Source of the DNA: Halictus rubicundus
Taxonomy: Eukaryota > Arthropoda > Insecta > Hymenoptera > Halictidae
Reading direction: 5' to 3'
Length of the DNA: 64,000 bases
Assembly (NCBI RefSeq): GCF_050948215.1
Contig: NW_027489043.1
Span: forward strand, 1 to 64,000
In this document: piece after piece, positions 16,301-31,400 of the stretch
Numbering within the stretch: position 1 is the first letter of the stretch
Layout: the number at the start of each line of letters is the position of its first letter
Made by a program: the position numbers and the translations under genes
Notes under the pieces: generated by a model
Seen by the model: only the letters and a program-made list of their open reading frames with translations
What the model was told of the DNA's origin: nothing
Database searches by the model: none

Positions 16301-19149
16301 ATAGGATAGAGGATAGGATAGGATAGAGGATAGGATAGGATAGAGGATAGGATAGGATAGAGGATACGATATAGGATTGGATAGGATAGAGGATAGGATA
16401 CGATAGTGGATAGGATAGAGGATAGGATACGATAGAGGATAGGATAGGATAGAGGATACGATATAGGATTTAATAGGATAGAGGATAGGATACGATAAAG
16501 GATAGGATAGGATAGAGGATAGGATAGGATAGAGAATAGGATATAGGATTGGATAGGATAGCTGATAGGATAGGATAGAGGATAGGATAGGATAGAGAAT
16601 AGGATATAGGATTGGATAGGATAGCTGATAGGATAGGATAGAGGATAGGATAGGATAGAGGATAGGATAGGATAGAGGATAGGATAGGATAGAGGATAGG
16701 ATAGGATATAGGATAGGATAGGATAGAGGATAGGATAGGATAGAGGATAGGATAGGATAGAGGGTAGGATATGATAGAGGATAGGATAGGATAGAGGATA
16801 GGATAGGATAGAGGATAGGATAGGATAGAGGATAGGATAGGATAGAGGATAGGATAGGATAGAGGATAGGATAGGATAGAGGATAGGATAGGATAGAGGA
16901 TAGGATAGGATAGAGGATAGGATAGGATAGAGGTTAGGATATGATAGAGGATAGGATAGGATAGTGGATAGGATAGGATAGAGGATAGGATAGGATATGA
17001 TAGTGGATAGGATAGGATAGAGGATAGGATAGGATACAGGATAGGATAGGATAGAGGTTACGATATAGGATTGGATAGGATAGAGGATAGGATATGATAG
17101 AGGATAGGATAGGATAGAGAATAGGATAGCATAGAGGATAGGATAGGATAGAGGATAGGGTATGATAGAGGATAGGATAGGATAGAGGATAGGATAGGAT
17201 ACAGGATAGGATAGGATAGAGGATAGGATAGGATAGAGGATATAATAGGATAGAGGATAGAATAGGATAGAGGATAGGATAGGATAGAGGATAGGATATG
17301 ATACAGGATAGGATAGGATAGAGGATAGGATAGGATAGAGTATAGGATAGGACACAGGATAGGATAGGATAGAGGATAGGATATGATAGAGGATAGGATA
17401 GGATAGAGGATAGGATAGGATAGAGAATAGGATAGGATAGAGGATAGTGTAGGATAGAGGATAGGATAGGATAGATGATAGGATAGGACAGAGGATAGGA
17501 TAGGATAGAGGATAGGATAGGATAGAGGATAGGATAGGATAGAGGATAGGATAGGATAGAGGATAGGATAGGATAGAGGATAGGATAGGATAGAGGATAG
17601 GATACGATAGAGGATAAGGATAGGATAGAGGATAGGATAGGATAGAGGATAGGATAGGATAGAGGATAGGATAGGATAGAGGATAGGATAGGATAGGGGA
17701 TAGGATAAGATAGAGGATAGGATAGGATAGAGGATAGGATACGATAGAGGATAAGGATAGTATAGAGGATAGGATAGGATAGAGGATAGGATAGGATAGA
17801 GGATAGGATAGGGTAGAGGATAGGTTAGGATAGAGGATAAGGATAGGATAGAGGATAGGATAGGATAGAGGATAGGATAGGATAGAGGGTAGGATATGAT
17901 AGAGGATAGGATATAGGATTGGGTAGGATAGAGGATAGGATAGGATAGAGGATAGGATAGGATAGAGGATAGGATATTATAGAGGATAGGATAGGATAGA
18001 GGATAGAATAGGATAGAGGATAGGATAGGATTGAGGATAGGATACGATAGAGGATAAGGATAGGATAGAGGATAGGATAGGATAGAGGATAGGATAGGAT
18101 AGATGATAGGAAAGGATACAGGATAGGATAGGATAGAGGATAGGATACGATAGAGGATAAGGATAGGATAGAGGATAGGATAGGATAGAGGATAGGATAG
18201 GATAGAGGATAGGATAGGATAGAGGATAGGATACGATAGAGGATAGGATAGGATAGAGGATAGGATAGGATAGAGAATAGGATACGATAGAGGATAAGGA
18301 TAGGATAGAGGATAGGATAGGATAGAGGATAGGATATGATAGAGGATAGGATAGGATAGAGGATAGGATAGGATAGGGTAGAGGATAATATAGGATAGAG
18401 GATAGGATAGGATAGAGGATAGGATAGGATAGAGGATAGGATAGGATAGAGGATAGGATAGGATAGAGGATAGGATAGGATAGAGGATAGGATAGGATAG
18501 AGGATGGGATAGGATAGGATAGAGGATAGGATAGGATAGGATAGAGGATAGGATAGAGGATAGGATAGGATAGAGGATAGGATAGGATAGAGGATAGGAT
18601 AGGATAGAGGATAGGATAGGATAGAGGATAGGATAGGATAGAGGATAGGATAGGATAGAGGATAGGATAGGATAGAGGATAGGATAGGATAGAGGATAGG
18701 ATAGGATAGAGGATAGGATAGGATAGAGGATAGGATAGGATAGAGGATAGGATAGGATAGAGGATAGGATAGGATAGAGGATAGGATAGGATAGAGGATA
18801 GGATAGGATAGAGTATAGGATAGGATAGGATAGAGGATAATATAGGATAGAGGATAGGATAGGATAGAGGATAGGATAGGATAGAGGATAGGATAGGTTA
18901 GAGGTTAGGATAGGATAGAGGATAGGATAGGATAGAGGATAGGATAGGATAGAGGATAGGATAGGATAGAGAATAGGATAGGATAGAGGATAGGATAGGA
19001 TAGAGGATAGGATAGGATAGAGGATAGGATATGATAGAGGATAGGATAGTATAGTGGATTGGATAGGATAGAGGATAGGATAGGATAGAGGATAGGATAG
19101 GATAGAGGATAGGATAGGATAGAGGATAGGATAGGATAGAGGATAGGAT

Positions 19150-22100
19150 AGGATACAGGATAGGATAGAATAGAGGATACGATATAGGATTGGATAGGAT
19201 AGAGGATAGGATACGATAGAGGATAGGATAGGATAGAGAATAGGATATAGGATTGGATAGGATAGAGGATAGAATAGGATAGAGGATAGGATAGGATAGA
19301 GGATAGGATAGGATAGAGGATAGGATAGGATAGAGGATAGGATAGGATAGAGGATAGGGTAGGATAGAGGATAGGATAGGATAGAGGATAGGATAGGATA
19401 GAGGATAGGATAGGATATAGGATAGGATAGGATAGAGGATAGGCTAGGATAGAGGTTAGGATAGGATAGAGGGTAGGATATGATAGAGGATAGGATAGGA
19501 TAGAGGATAGGATAGGATAGAGGATAGGATAGGATAGAGGATAGGATAGGATAGAGGATAGGATAGGATAGAGGATAGGATAGGATAGAGGATAGGATAG
19601 GATAGAGGATAGGATAGGATAGAGGATAGGATAGGATAGGATAGAGGATAGGATAGGATAGAGGATAGGATAGGATAAAGGATAGGGTAGGATAGAGGAT
19701 AGGATAGGATAGAGGATAGGATAGGATAGAGGATAGGATAGGATAGAGGATAGGATAGGATATAGGATAGGATAGGATAGAGGATAGGATAGGATAGAGG
19801 ATAGGATAGGATAAAATAGAGGATAATATAGGATAGAGGATAGGATAGGATAGAGGATAGGATAGGATAGAGGGTAGGATAGGATAGAGGTTAGGATAGG
19901 ATAGAGGATAGGATAGGATAGAGGATAGGATAGGATAGAGGATACGATATAGTATAGCGGATAGGATAGGATAGAGGATACGATATAGGATTTAATAGGA
20001 TAGAGGATAGGATACGATAGAGGATACGATAGGATAGAGGATAGGATAGGATAGAGAATAGGATAGGATAGAGGATAGGATAGGATAGAGGATAGGATAG
20101 GATAGAGGATAGGATAGGATAGAGGATGGGATAGGATAGAGGATAATATAGGATACAGGATAGGATAGAGGATAGGATAGGATAGAGGATAGGATAGGAT
20201 AGAGGATAGGATACGATAGAGGATAGGATAGGATAGAGGATACGATATAGGATTTAATAGGATAGAGCATAGGATAGGATAGAGGATAGGATACGATAGA
20301 GGATAAGGATAGGATAGAGGATAGGATAGGATAGAGGATAGGATAGGATAGAGGATAGGATAGGATAGAGGATAGGATAGGATAGACGGTAGGATATGAT
20401 AGAGGATACGATATAGGATTTAATAGGGTAGAGGATAGGATACGATAGAGGATAGGATAGGATAGAGGATAGGATAGGATCGAGAATAGGATACGATAGA
20501 GGATAGGATAGGGTAGAGGATAGGATACGATAGAGGATAAGGATAGGATAGAGGATAGGATAGGATAGAGGATAGGATAGGATAGACGGTAGGATATGAT
20601 AGAGGATAGGATATAGGATTGGGTAGGATAGAGGATAGGATAGGATAGAGGATAGGATAGGATAGAGGATAGGATATTATAGAGGATAGGATAGGAAAGA
20701 GGATAGAATAGGATAGAGGATAGGATAGGATAGAGGATAGGATACGATAGAGGATAAGGATAGGATAGGGGATAGGATAGGATAGAGGATAGGATAGGAT
20801 AGATGATGGGATAGGATAGAGGATAGGATAGGATAGAGGATAGGATACGATAGAGGATAAGGATAGGATAGAGGATAGGATAGGATAGAGGATAGGATAG
20901 GATAGAGGATAGGATAGGATAGAGGATAGGATAGGATAGAGGATAGGATAGGATAGAGGATAGGATAGGATACAGGATAGGATAGAATAGAGGATACGAT
21001 ATAGGATTGGATAGGATAGAGGATAGGATAGGATAGAGAATAGGATATAGGATTGGATAGGATAGAGGATAGAATAGGATAGAGGATAGGATAGGATAGA
21101 GGATAGGATAGGATAGAGGATAGGATAGGATAGAGGATAGGATAGGATAGAGGATAGGGTGGGATAGAGGATAGGATAGGATAGAGGATAGGATAGGATA
21201 GAGGATAGGATAGGATAGACGATAGGATAGGATAGAGGATAGGATAGGATAGAGGATAGGATAGGATAGAGGATAGGATAGGATAGGATAGAGGATAGGA
21301 TAGGATAGAGGATAGGATAGGATAGAGGATAGGATAGGATAGAGGATAGGATAGGATAGAGGATAGGATAGGATAGAGGATAGGATAGGATAGAGGATAG
21401 GATAGGATAGAGGATAGGATAGGATAGAGGATAGGATAGGATAGAGGATAGGATAGGATAGGATAGAGGATAGGATAGGATAGAGGATAGGATAGGATAG
21501 AGGATAGGGTAGGATAGAGGATAGGATAGGATAGAGGATAGGATAGGATAGAGGATAGGATAGGATAGAGGATAGGATAGGATATAGGATAGGATAGGAT
21601 AGAGGATAGGATAGGATAGAGGATAGGATAGGATAAAATAGAGGATAATATAGGATAGAGGATAGGATAGGATAGAGGATAGGATAGGATAGAGGGTAGG
21701 ATAGGATAGAGGTTAGGATAGGATAGAGGATAGGATAGGATAGAGGATAGGATAGGATAGAGGATACGATATAGTATAGCGGATAGGATAGGATAGAGGA
21801 TACGATATAGGATTTAATAGGATAGAGGATAGGATACGATAGAGGATACGATAGGATAGAGGATAGGATAGGATAGAGAATAGGATAGGATAGAGGATAG
21901 GATAGGATAGAGGATAGGATAGGATAGAGGATAGGATAGGATAGAGGATGGGATAGGATAGAGGATAATATAGGATACAGGATAGGATAGAGGATAGGAT
22001 AGGATAGAGGATAGGATAGGATAGAGGATAGGATACGATAGAGGATAGGATAGGATAGAGGATACGATATAGGATTTAATAGGATAGAGCATAGGATAGG

Positions 22101-22400
22101 ATAGAGGATAGGATACGATAGAGGATAAGGATAGGATAGAGGATAGGATAGGATAGAGGATAGGATATGATAGAGGATACGATATAGGATTTAATAGGGT
22201 AGAGGATAGGATACGATAGAGGATAAGGATAGGATAGAGGATAGGATAGGATAGAGGATAGGATAGGATAGAGGATAGGATAGGATAGACGGTAGGATAT
22301 GATAGAGGATAGGATATAGGATTGGGTAGGATAGAGGATAGGATAGGATAGAGGATAGGATAGGATAGAGGATAGGATATTATAGAGGATAGGATAGGAA
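19150..22400. repeat. Tandem duplication of about 1.8 kb in the satellite
   Basis: ATAAAATAGA occurs at 19,811 and 21,633 (offset 1,822). Two identical 92-codon minus-strand reading frames lie at 19,992-20,270 and 21,814-22,092 with the same offset. Further right, TAATAGGGTA is at 20,421 and 22,192 (offset 1,771, three monomers less). ATAGGAAAGA is at 20,691 and 22,394 (offset 1,703, four further monomers less). The second copy has therefore lost monomers in whole 17-bp steps, or the first has gained them. Confidence 0.8.
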
Positions 22401-24569
22401 AGAGGATAGAATAGGATAGAGGATAGGATAGGATAGAGGATAGGATAGGATAGAGGATAGGATAGGATAGAGGATAGGATAGAGGATAGGATACGATAGA
22501 GGACAGGATAGGATAGAGAATAGGATATAGGATTGGATAGGATAGAGGATAGAATAGGATAGAGAATAGGATAGGATAGAGGATAGGATATGATAGAGGA
22601 TAGGATAGGATAGAGGATAGGATAGGATAGAGGATAGGATAGGATAGAGGATAGGATAGGATACAGGATAGGATAGAATAGAGGATACGATATAGGATTG
22701 GATACGATAGAGGATAGGATAGGATAGAGAATAGGAAATAGGATTGGATAGGATAGAGGATAGGATAGGATAGAGGATAGGGTAGGATAGAGGATAGGAT
22801 AGGATACAGAATAGGATAGGATAGACGATAGGTTAGGATAGAGGATAGGATAGGATAGAGGATAGGATAGGATAGAGAATAGGATACGATAGAGGATAAG
22901 GATAGGATAGAGGATAGGATAGGATAGGATAGAGGATAGGATAGAGGATAGGATAGGATAGAGGATAGGATAGAGGATAGGATAGAGGATAGGATAGGAT
23001 AGAGGATAGGATTGGATAGAGGATAGGATAGGATAGAGGATAGGATAGGATAGAGGATAGGATAGGATAGGATAGAGGATAATATAGGATAGAGGATAGG
23101 ATAGGATAGAGGATAGGATAGGATAGAGGATAGGATAGGTTAGAGGTTAGGATAGGATAGAGGATAGGATAGGATAGAGGATAGGATAGGATAGAGAATA
23201 GGATAGGATAGAGGATAGGATAGGATAGAGGATAGGATAGGATAGAGGATAGGATATGATAGAGGATAGGATAGTATAGTGGATTGGATAGGATAGAGGA
23301 TAGGATAGGATAGAGGATAGGATAGGATACAGGATAGGATAGGATACAGGATAGGATAGAATAGAGGATACGATATAGGATTGGATAGGATAGAGGATAG
23401 GATAGGATAGAGGATAGGGTAGAATAGAGGATAGGATAGGATAGAGAATAGGATAGGATAGACGATAGGTTAGGATAGAGGATAGGATAGGATAGAGGAT
23501 AGGATAGGATAGAGGGTAGGATATGATAGAGGATAGGATAGGATAGAGGATAGGATAGGATAGAGGATAGGATAGAGGATAGGATACGATAGAGGATACG
23601 ATATAGGATTTAATAGGATAGAGGATAGGATAGGATAGAGGATAGGATACGATAGAGGATAAGGATAGGATAGAGGATAGGATAGGATAGAGGATAGGAT
23701 ATGATAGAGGATACGATATAGGATTTAATAGGGTAGAGGATAGGATGCGATAGAGGATAGGATAGGATAGAGGATAGGATAGGATAGAGAATAGGATACG
23801 TTAGAGGATAGGATAGGGTAGAGGATAGGATACGATAGAGGATAAGGATAGGATAGAGGATAGGATAGGATAGAGGATAGGATAGGATAGAGGGTAGGAT
23901 ATGATAGAGGATAGGATATAGGATTGGGTAGGATAGAGGATTGGATAGGATAGAGGATAGGATAGGATAGAGGATAGGATATTATAGAGGATAGGATAGG
24001 ATAGAGGATAGAATAGGATAGAGGATAGGATAGGATAGAGGATAGGATAGGATAGAGAATAGGATACGATAGAGGATAAGGATAGGATAGAGGATAGGAT
24101 AGGATAGAGGATAGGATATGATAGAGGATAGGATAGGATAGAGGATAGGATAGGATAGGATAGAGGATAATATAGGATAGAGGATAGGATAGGATAGAGG
24201 ATAGGATAGGATAGAGGATAGGATAGGATAGAGGATAGGATAGGATAGAGGATGGGATAGGATAGGATAGAGGATAGGATAGGATAGGATAGAGGATAGG
24301 ATAGAGGATAGGATAGGATAGAGGACAGGATAGGATAGAGGATAGGATATGATAGAGGATAGGATAGGATAGAGGATAGGATAGGATAGGATAGAGGATA
24401 ATATAGGATAGAGGATAGGATAGGATAGAGGATAGGATAGGATAGAGGATAGGATAGGATAGAGGATAGGATAGGATAGAGGATAGGATAGGATAGAGGA
24501 TGGGATAGGATAGGATAGGTTAGAGGATAGGATAGAGGATAGGATAGGATAGAGGATAGGATAGGATAG

Positions 24570-24949
24570 AGGATAGGATAGAGGATAGGATAGAGGATAG
24601 GATAGAGGATAGGATAGAGGATAGGATAGAGGATAGGATAGGATAGAGGATAGGATAGGATAGAGGATAGGATAGGATAGAGGATAGGATAGGATAGAGG
24701 ATAGGATAGGATAGAGGATAGGATAGGATAGAGGATAGGATAGGATAGAGGATAGGATAGGATAGAGGATAGGATAGGATAGAGGATAGGATAGGATAGA
24801 GGATAGGATAGGATAGAGGATAGGATAGGATAGAGGATAGGATAGGATAGAGGATAGGATAGGATAGAGGATAGGATAGGATAGAGGATAGGATAGGATA
24901 GAGGATAGGATAGGATAGAGGATAGGATAGGATAGAGGATAGGATAGGA
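24570..24949. repeat. Homogeneous satellite core with a 12-bp run
   Basis: From about 24,570 to 24,640 the array is mostly 12-bp units, GATAGGATAGAG. From about 24,630 to 24,949 it runs as about 19 consecutive perfect 17-bp monomers with no substitution that I could see, ending at a TACAGTATAGG variant. It is one of the least diverged stretches of the left arm, which suggests recent local amplification. Other short 12-bp runs lie near 27,264-27,330 and 30,023-30,090, inside duplicated segments. Confidence 0.8.
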
Positions 24950-25599
24950 TACAGTATAGGATAGGATAGGATAGAGGATAATATAGGATAGAGGATAGGA
25001 TAGGATAGAGGATAGGATAGGATAGAGGATAGGATAGGTTAGAGGTTAGGATAGGATAGAGGATAGGATAGGATAGAGGATAGGATAGGATAGAGGATAG
25101 GATAGGATAGAGGATAGGATAGGATAGAGGATAGGATAGGATAGAGGATAGGATAGGATAGAGGATAGGATATGATAGAGGATAGGATAGTATAGTGGAT
25201 TGGATAGGATAGAGGATAGGATAGGATAGAGGATAGGATAGGATAGAGGATGGGATATGATAGAGGATATGATAGGATACAGGATAGGATAGAATAGAGG
25301 ATACGATATAGGATTGGATAGGATAGAGGATAGGATACGATAGAGGATGGGATAGGATAGAGAATAGGATATAGGATTGGATAGGATAGAGGATAGAATA
25401 GGATAGAGGATAGGATAGGATAGAGGGTAGGATATGATAGAGGATAGGATAGGATAGAGGATAGGATAGGATAGAGGATAGGATAGAGGATAGGATACGA
25501 TAGAGGACAGGATAGGATAGAGAATAGGATATAGGATTGGATAGGATAGAGGATAGAATAGGATAGAGAATAGGATAGGATAGAGGATAGGATATGATA

Positions 25600-28500
25600 G
25601 AGGATAGGATAGGATAGAGGATAGGATAGGATAGAGGATAGGATAGGATAGAGGATAGGATAGGATACAGGATAGGATAGAATAGAGGATACGATATAGG
25701 ATTGGATACGATAGAGGATAGGATAGGATAGAGAATAGGAAATAGGATTGGATAGGATAGAGGATAGGATAGGATAGAGGATAGGGTAGGATAGAGGATA
25801 GGATAGGATACAGAATAGGATAGGATAGACGATAGGTTAGGATAGAGGATAGGATAGGATAGAGGATAGGATAGGATAGAGGATAGGATATAGGATTGGA
25901 TAGGATAGAGGATAGGATAGGATAGAGGATAGGATAGGATAGAGGATAGGATAGGATAGAGGATAGGATAGGATAGAGGATAGGATAAGATGGAGGATAG
26001 GATAGGATACAGGATAGGATAGAATAGAGGATACGATATAGGATTGGATAGGATAGAGGATAGGATACGATAGGGGATAGGATAGGATAGAGAATAGGAT
26101 AGAGGATAGAATAGGATAGAGGATAGGATAGGATAGAGGATAGGATAGGATAGAGGATAGGATATGATAGAGGATAGGATAGGATAGTGGATAGGATAGG
26201 ATACAGGATAGGATACGATAGAGAATAGGATAGGATACAGGATAGGATAGAATAGAGGATACGATATAGGATTGGATAGGATAGAATAGAGGATACGATA
26301 TAGGATTGGATAGGATAGAGGATAGGATACGATAGAGGATAGGATAGGATAGAGAATAGGATATAGGATTGGATAGGATAGAGGATAGAATAGGATAGAG
26401 GATAGGATAGGATAGAGGATAGGATATGATAGAGGATAGGAGAGGATAGAGGATAGGATAGAGGATAGGATACGATAGAGGATAGGATAGGATAGAGGAT
26501 AGGGTAGGATAGAGGATAGGATAGGATAGAGAATAGGATAGGATATACGATAGGTTAGGATAGAGGATAGGATAGGATAGAGGATAAGATAGGATAGTGG
26601 ATTGGATAGGATAGAGGATAGGTTAGGATAGAGGATAGGACAGGATAGAGGATAGGATAGGAAAGAGGATAGGATAGGATCGAGGATACGATATAGGATT
26701 GGATAGGATAGAGGATAGGGTAGGATAGAGGATAGGATATGATAGAGGATAGGATATGATAGAGGATAGGATAGGTTAGAGGATAGGATAGGATAGAGTA
26801 CAGGATAGGATAGAGAATAGGATAGGATAGAGGATAGGATAGGATAGAGAATAGGATAGGATAGAGGATAGGATAGGATAGAGGATAGGATACGATAGAG
26901 GATAGGATAGGATAGAGGATAGGATAGGATAAACGATAGGATAGGATAGAGGATAGGATAGGATAGAGGATAGGATAGGATAGAGGATAGGATAGGATAG
27001 TGGATTGGATAGGATAGAGGATAGGATACGATAGAGGATAGGATAGCATAGAGAATAGGATATAGGATTGGATAGGATAGAGGATAGAATAGGATAGAGG
27101 ATAGGATAGGATAGAGGATAGGATACGATAGAGGATAGGTTAGGATAGAGAATAGGATAGGATAGAGGATAGTATAGGATAGAGGATAGGATAGGATAGA
27201 GGATAGGATAGGATAGAGAATAGGATATAGGATTGGATAGGACAGAGGATAGAATAGGATAGATGATAGGATAGAGGATAGGATAGAGGATAGGATAGAG
27301 GATAGGATAGAGGATAGGATAGAGGATAGAATAGAGGATAGGATAGGATATAGGATTGTATAGGATAGCGGATAGGATAGGATAGACGATAGGATAGGAT
27401 AGAAGATAGGATATGATAGAGGATAGGATATAGGATTGGATAGGATAGAGGATAGGATAGGATAGAGGATAGGATAGGATAGAGGATAGGATGGGATACA
27501 GGATAGGATACGATAGAGAATAGAATAGGATACAGGATAGGATAGAATAGAGGATACGATATAGGATTGGATAGGATAGAGGATAGGATACGATAGAGGA
27601 TAGGATAGGATAGAGAATAGGATATAGGATTGGATAGGATAGGGGATAGAATATGATAGAGAATAGGATAGGATAGAGGATAGGATATGATAGAGGATAG
27701 GATAGGATAGAGGATAGGATAGGATAGAGTACAGGATAGGATAGAGAATAGGATAGGATAGAGGATAGGATAGGATAGAGAATAGGATAGGATAGAGGAT
27801 AGGATAGGATAGAGGATAGGATACGATAGAGGATAGGATAGGATAGAGGATAGGATAGGATAAACGATAGGATAGGATAGAGGATAGGATAGGATAGAGG
27901 ATAGGATAGGATAGAGAATAGGATATAGGATAGGATAGGATAGAGGATAGGATATGATAGAGGATAGGATATAGGATTGGATAGGATAGAGGATAGGATA
28001 GGATAGAGGATAGGATAGGATAGAGGATAGGATAGGATAGAGGAGAGGATAGGATACAGGATAGGATAGGATAGAGGATAGGATAGGATAGAGAATAGGA
28101 TAGGATAGAGGATAGGATAGGATAGAGGATAGGTTAGGATAGAGGATAGGACAGGATAGAGGATAGGATAGGAAAGAGGATAGGATAGGATAGAGGATAT
28201 GATATAGGATTGGTTAGGATAGAGGATAGGGTAGGATAGAGGATAGGATATGATAGAGGATAGGATAGGATAGAGGATAGGATAGGATAGAGGATAGGAT
28301 AGGATAGAGGATAGGATAGGTTAGGATAGAGGATAGGATAGGATAGAGGATAGGATAGGATAGTGGATAGGATAGGATAGACGATAGGATAGGATAGAGG
28401 ATAGGATAGGATAGAGGATAGAATGGGATACAGGATAGGATAGGATAGAGGATAGGATAGGATAGAGGATAGGATAGGATAGAGGATAGGATAGGAAAGA

Positions 28501-31400
28501 GGATAGGATAGGATAGACGATACGATATAGGATTGGATAGGATAGAGGATAGGATACGATAGAGGATAGGATAGGATAGAGAATAGGATATAGCATTGGA
28601 TAGGATAGAGGATAGAATAGGATAGAGGATAGGATAGAGGATAGGATAGGATAGAGGATAGGATAGGATAGAGGATAGGATAGGATACAGGATAGGATAG
28701 AATAGAGGATACGATATAGGATTGGATACGATAGAGGATAGGATAGGATAGAGAATAGGAAATAGGATTGGATAGGATAGAGGATAGGATAGGATAGAGG
28801 ATAGGGTAGGATAGAGGATAGGATAGGATACAGAATAGGATAGGATAGACGATAGGTTAGGATAGAGGATAGGATAGGATAGAGGATAGGATAGGATAGA
28901 GGATAGGATATAGGATTGGATAGGATAGAGGATAGGATAGGATAGAGGATAGGATAGGATAGAGGATAGGATAGGATAGAGGATAGGATAGGATAGAGGA
29001 TAGGATAAGATGGAGGATAGGATAGGATACAGGATAGGATAGAATAGAGGATACGATATAGGATTGGATAGGATAGAGGATAGGATACGATAGGGGATAG
29101 GATAGGATAGAGAATAGGATAGAGGATAGAATAGGATAGAGGATAGGATAGGATAGAGGATAGGATATGATAGAGGATAGGAGAGGATAGAGGATAGGAT
29201 AGGATAGAGGATAGGATAGAGGATAGGATACGATAGAGGATAGGATAGGATAGAGGATAGGGTAGGATAGAGGATAGGATAGGATAGAGAATAGGATAGG
29301 ATATACGATAGGTTAGGATAGAGGATAGGATAGGATAGAGGATAGGATAGGATAGTGGATTGGATAGGATAGAGGATAGGTTAGGATAGAGGATAGGACA
29401 GGATAGAGGATAGGATAGGAAAGAGGATAGGATAGGATCGAGGATACGATATAGGATTGGATAGGATAGAGGATAGGGTAGGATAGAGGATAGGATATGA
29501 TAGAGGATAGGATATGATAGAGGATAGGATAGGTTAGAGGATAGGATAGGATAGAGTACAGGATAGGATAGAGAATAGGATATGGATAGAGGATAGGATA
29601 GGATAGAGAATAGGATAGGATAGAGGATAGGATAGGATAGAGGATAGGATACGATAGAGGATAGGATAGGATAGAGGATAGGATAGGATAAACGATAGGA
29701 TAGGATAGAGGATAGGATAGGATAGAGGATAGGATAGGATAGAGGATAGGATAGGATAGTGGATTGGATAGGATAGAGGATAGGATACGATAGAGGATAG
29801 GATAGCATAGAGAATAGGATATAGGATTGGATAGGATAGAGGATAGAATAGGATAGAGGATAGGATAGGATAGAGGATAGGATACGATAGAGGATAGGTT
29901 AGGATAGAGAATAGGATAGGATAGAGGATAGTATAGGATAGAGGATAGGATAGGATAGAGGATAGGATAGGATAGAGAATAGGATATAGGATTGGATAGG
30001 ACAGAGGATAGAATAGGATAGATGATAGGATAGAGGATAGGATAGAGGATAGGATAGAGGATAGGATAGAGGATAGGATAGAGGATAGAATAGAGGATAG
30101 GATAGGATATAGGATTGTATAGGATAGCGGATAGGATAGGATAGACGATAGGATAGGATAGAAGATAGGATATGATAGAGGATAGGATATAGGATTGGAT
30201 AGGATAGAGGATAGGATAGGATAGAGGATAGGATAGGATAGAGGATAGGATGGGATACAGGATAGGATACGATAGAGAATAGAATAGGATACAGGATAGG
30301 ATAGAATAGAGGATACGATATAGGATTGGATAGGATAGAGGATAGGATACGATAGAGGATAGGATAGGATAGAGAATAGGATATAGGATTGGATAGGATA
30401 GAGGATAGAATATGATAGAGAATAGGATAGGATAGAGGATAGGATATGATAGAGGATAGGATAGGATAGAGGATAGGATAGGATAGAGTACAGGATAGGA
30501 TAGAGAATAGGATAGGATAGAGGATAGGATAGGATAGAGAATAGGATAGGATAGAGGATAGGATAGGATAGAGGATAGGATACGATAGAGGATAGGATAG
30601 GATAGAGGATAGGATAGGATAAACGATAGGATAGGATAGAGGATAGGATAGGATAGAGGATAGGATAGGATAGAGAATAGGATATAGGATAGGATAGGAT
30701 AGAGGATAGGATATGATAGAGGAAAGGATATAGGATTGGATAGGATAGAGGATAGGATAGGATAGAGGATAGGATAGGATAGAGGATAGGATAGGATAGA
30801 GGAGAGGATAGGATACAGGATAGGATAGGATAGAGGATAGGATAGGATAGAGAATAGGATAGGATAGAGGATAGGATAGGATAGAGGATAGGTTAGGATA
30901 GAGGATAGGACAGGATAGAGGATAGGATAGGAAAGAGGATAGGATAGGATAGAGGATATGATATAGGATTGGTTAGGATAGAGGATAGGGTAGGATAGAG
31001 GATAGGATATGATAGAGGATAGGATAGGATAGAGGATAGGATAGGATAGAGGATAGGATAGGATACAGGATAGGATAGGTTAGGATAGAGGATAGGATAG
31101 GATAGAGGATAGGATAGGATAGTGGATAGGATAGGATAGACGATAGGATAGGATAGAGGATAGGATAGGATAGAGGATAGAATGGGATACAGGATAGGAT
31201 AGGATAGAGGATAGGATAGGATAGAGGATAGGATAGGATAGAGGATAGGATAGGAAAGAGGATAGGATAGGATAGACGATACGATATAGGATTGGATAGG
31301 ATAGAGGATAGGATACGATAGAGGATAGGATAGGATAGAGAATAGGATATAGCATTGGATAGGATAGAGGATAGAATAGGATAGAGGATAGGATAGAGGA
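25600..31400. repeat. Two-copy tandem block of 2.76-3.02 kb
   Basis: AATAGAGGAT before a CGATATAGGATTGG marker is at 25,681 and 28,701, and TAGGATAAGATGG is at 25,981 and 29,001; both give an offset of 3,020. Beyond a segment of about 261 bp missing from copy two (near 26.17-26.43 kb of copy one) the offset drops to about 2,759. Examples are TAGGATTGTA at 27,351 and 30,110, TTGGTTAGG at 28,210 and 30,969, and TAGCATTGGA at 28,591 and 31,350. A partial third copy carries TAGCATTGGA at 32,461. Many private variants are shared, so homology is clear although the array is simple-sequence DNA. Confidence 0.8.
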
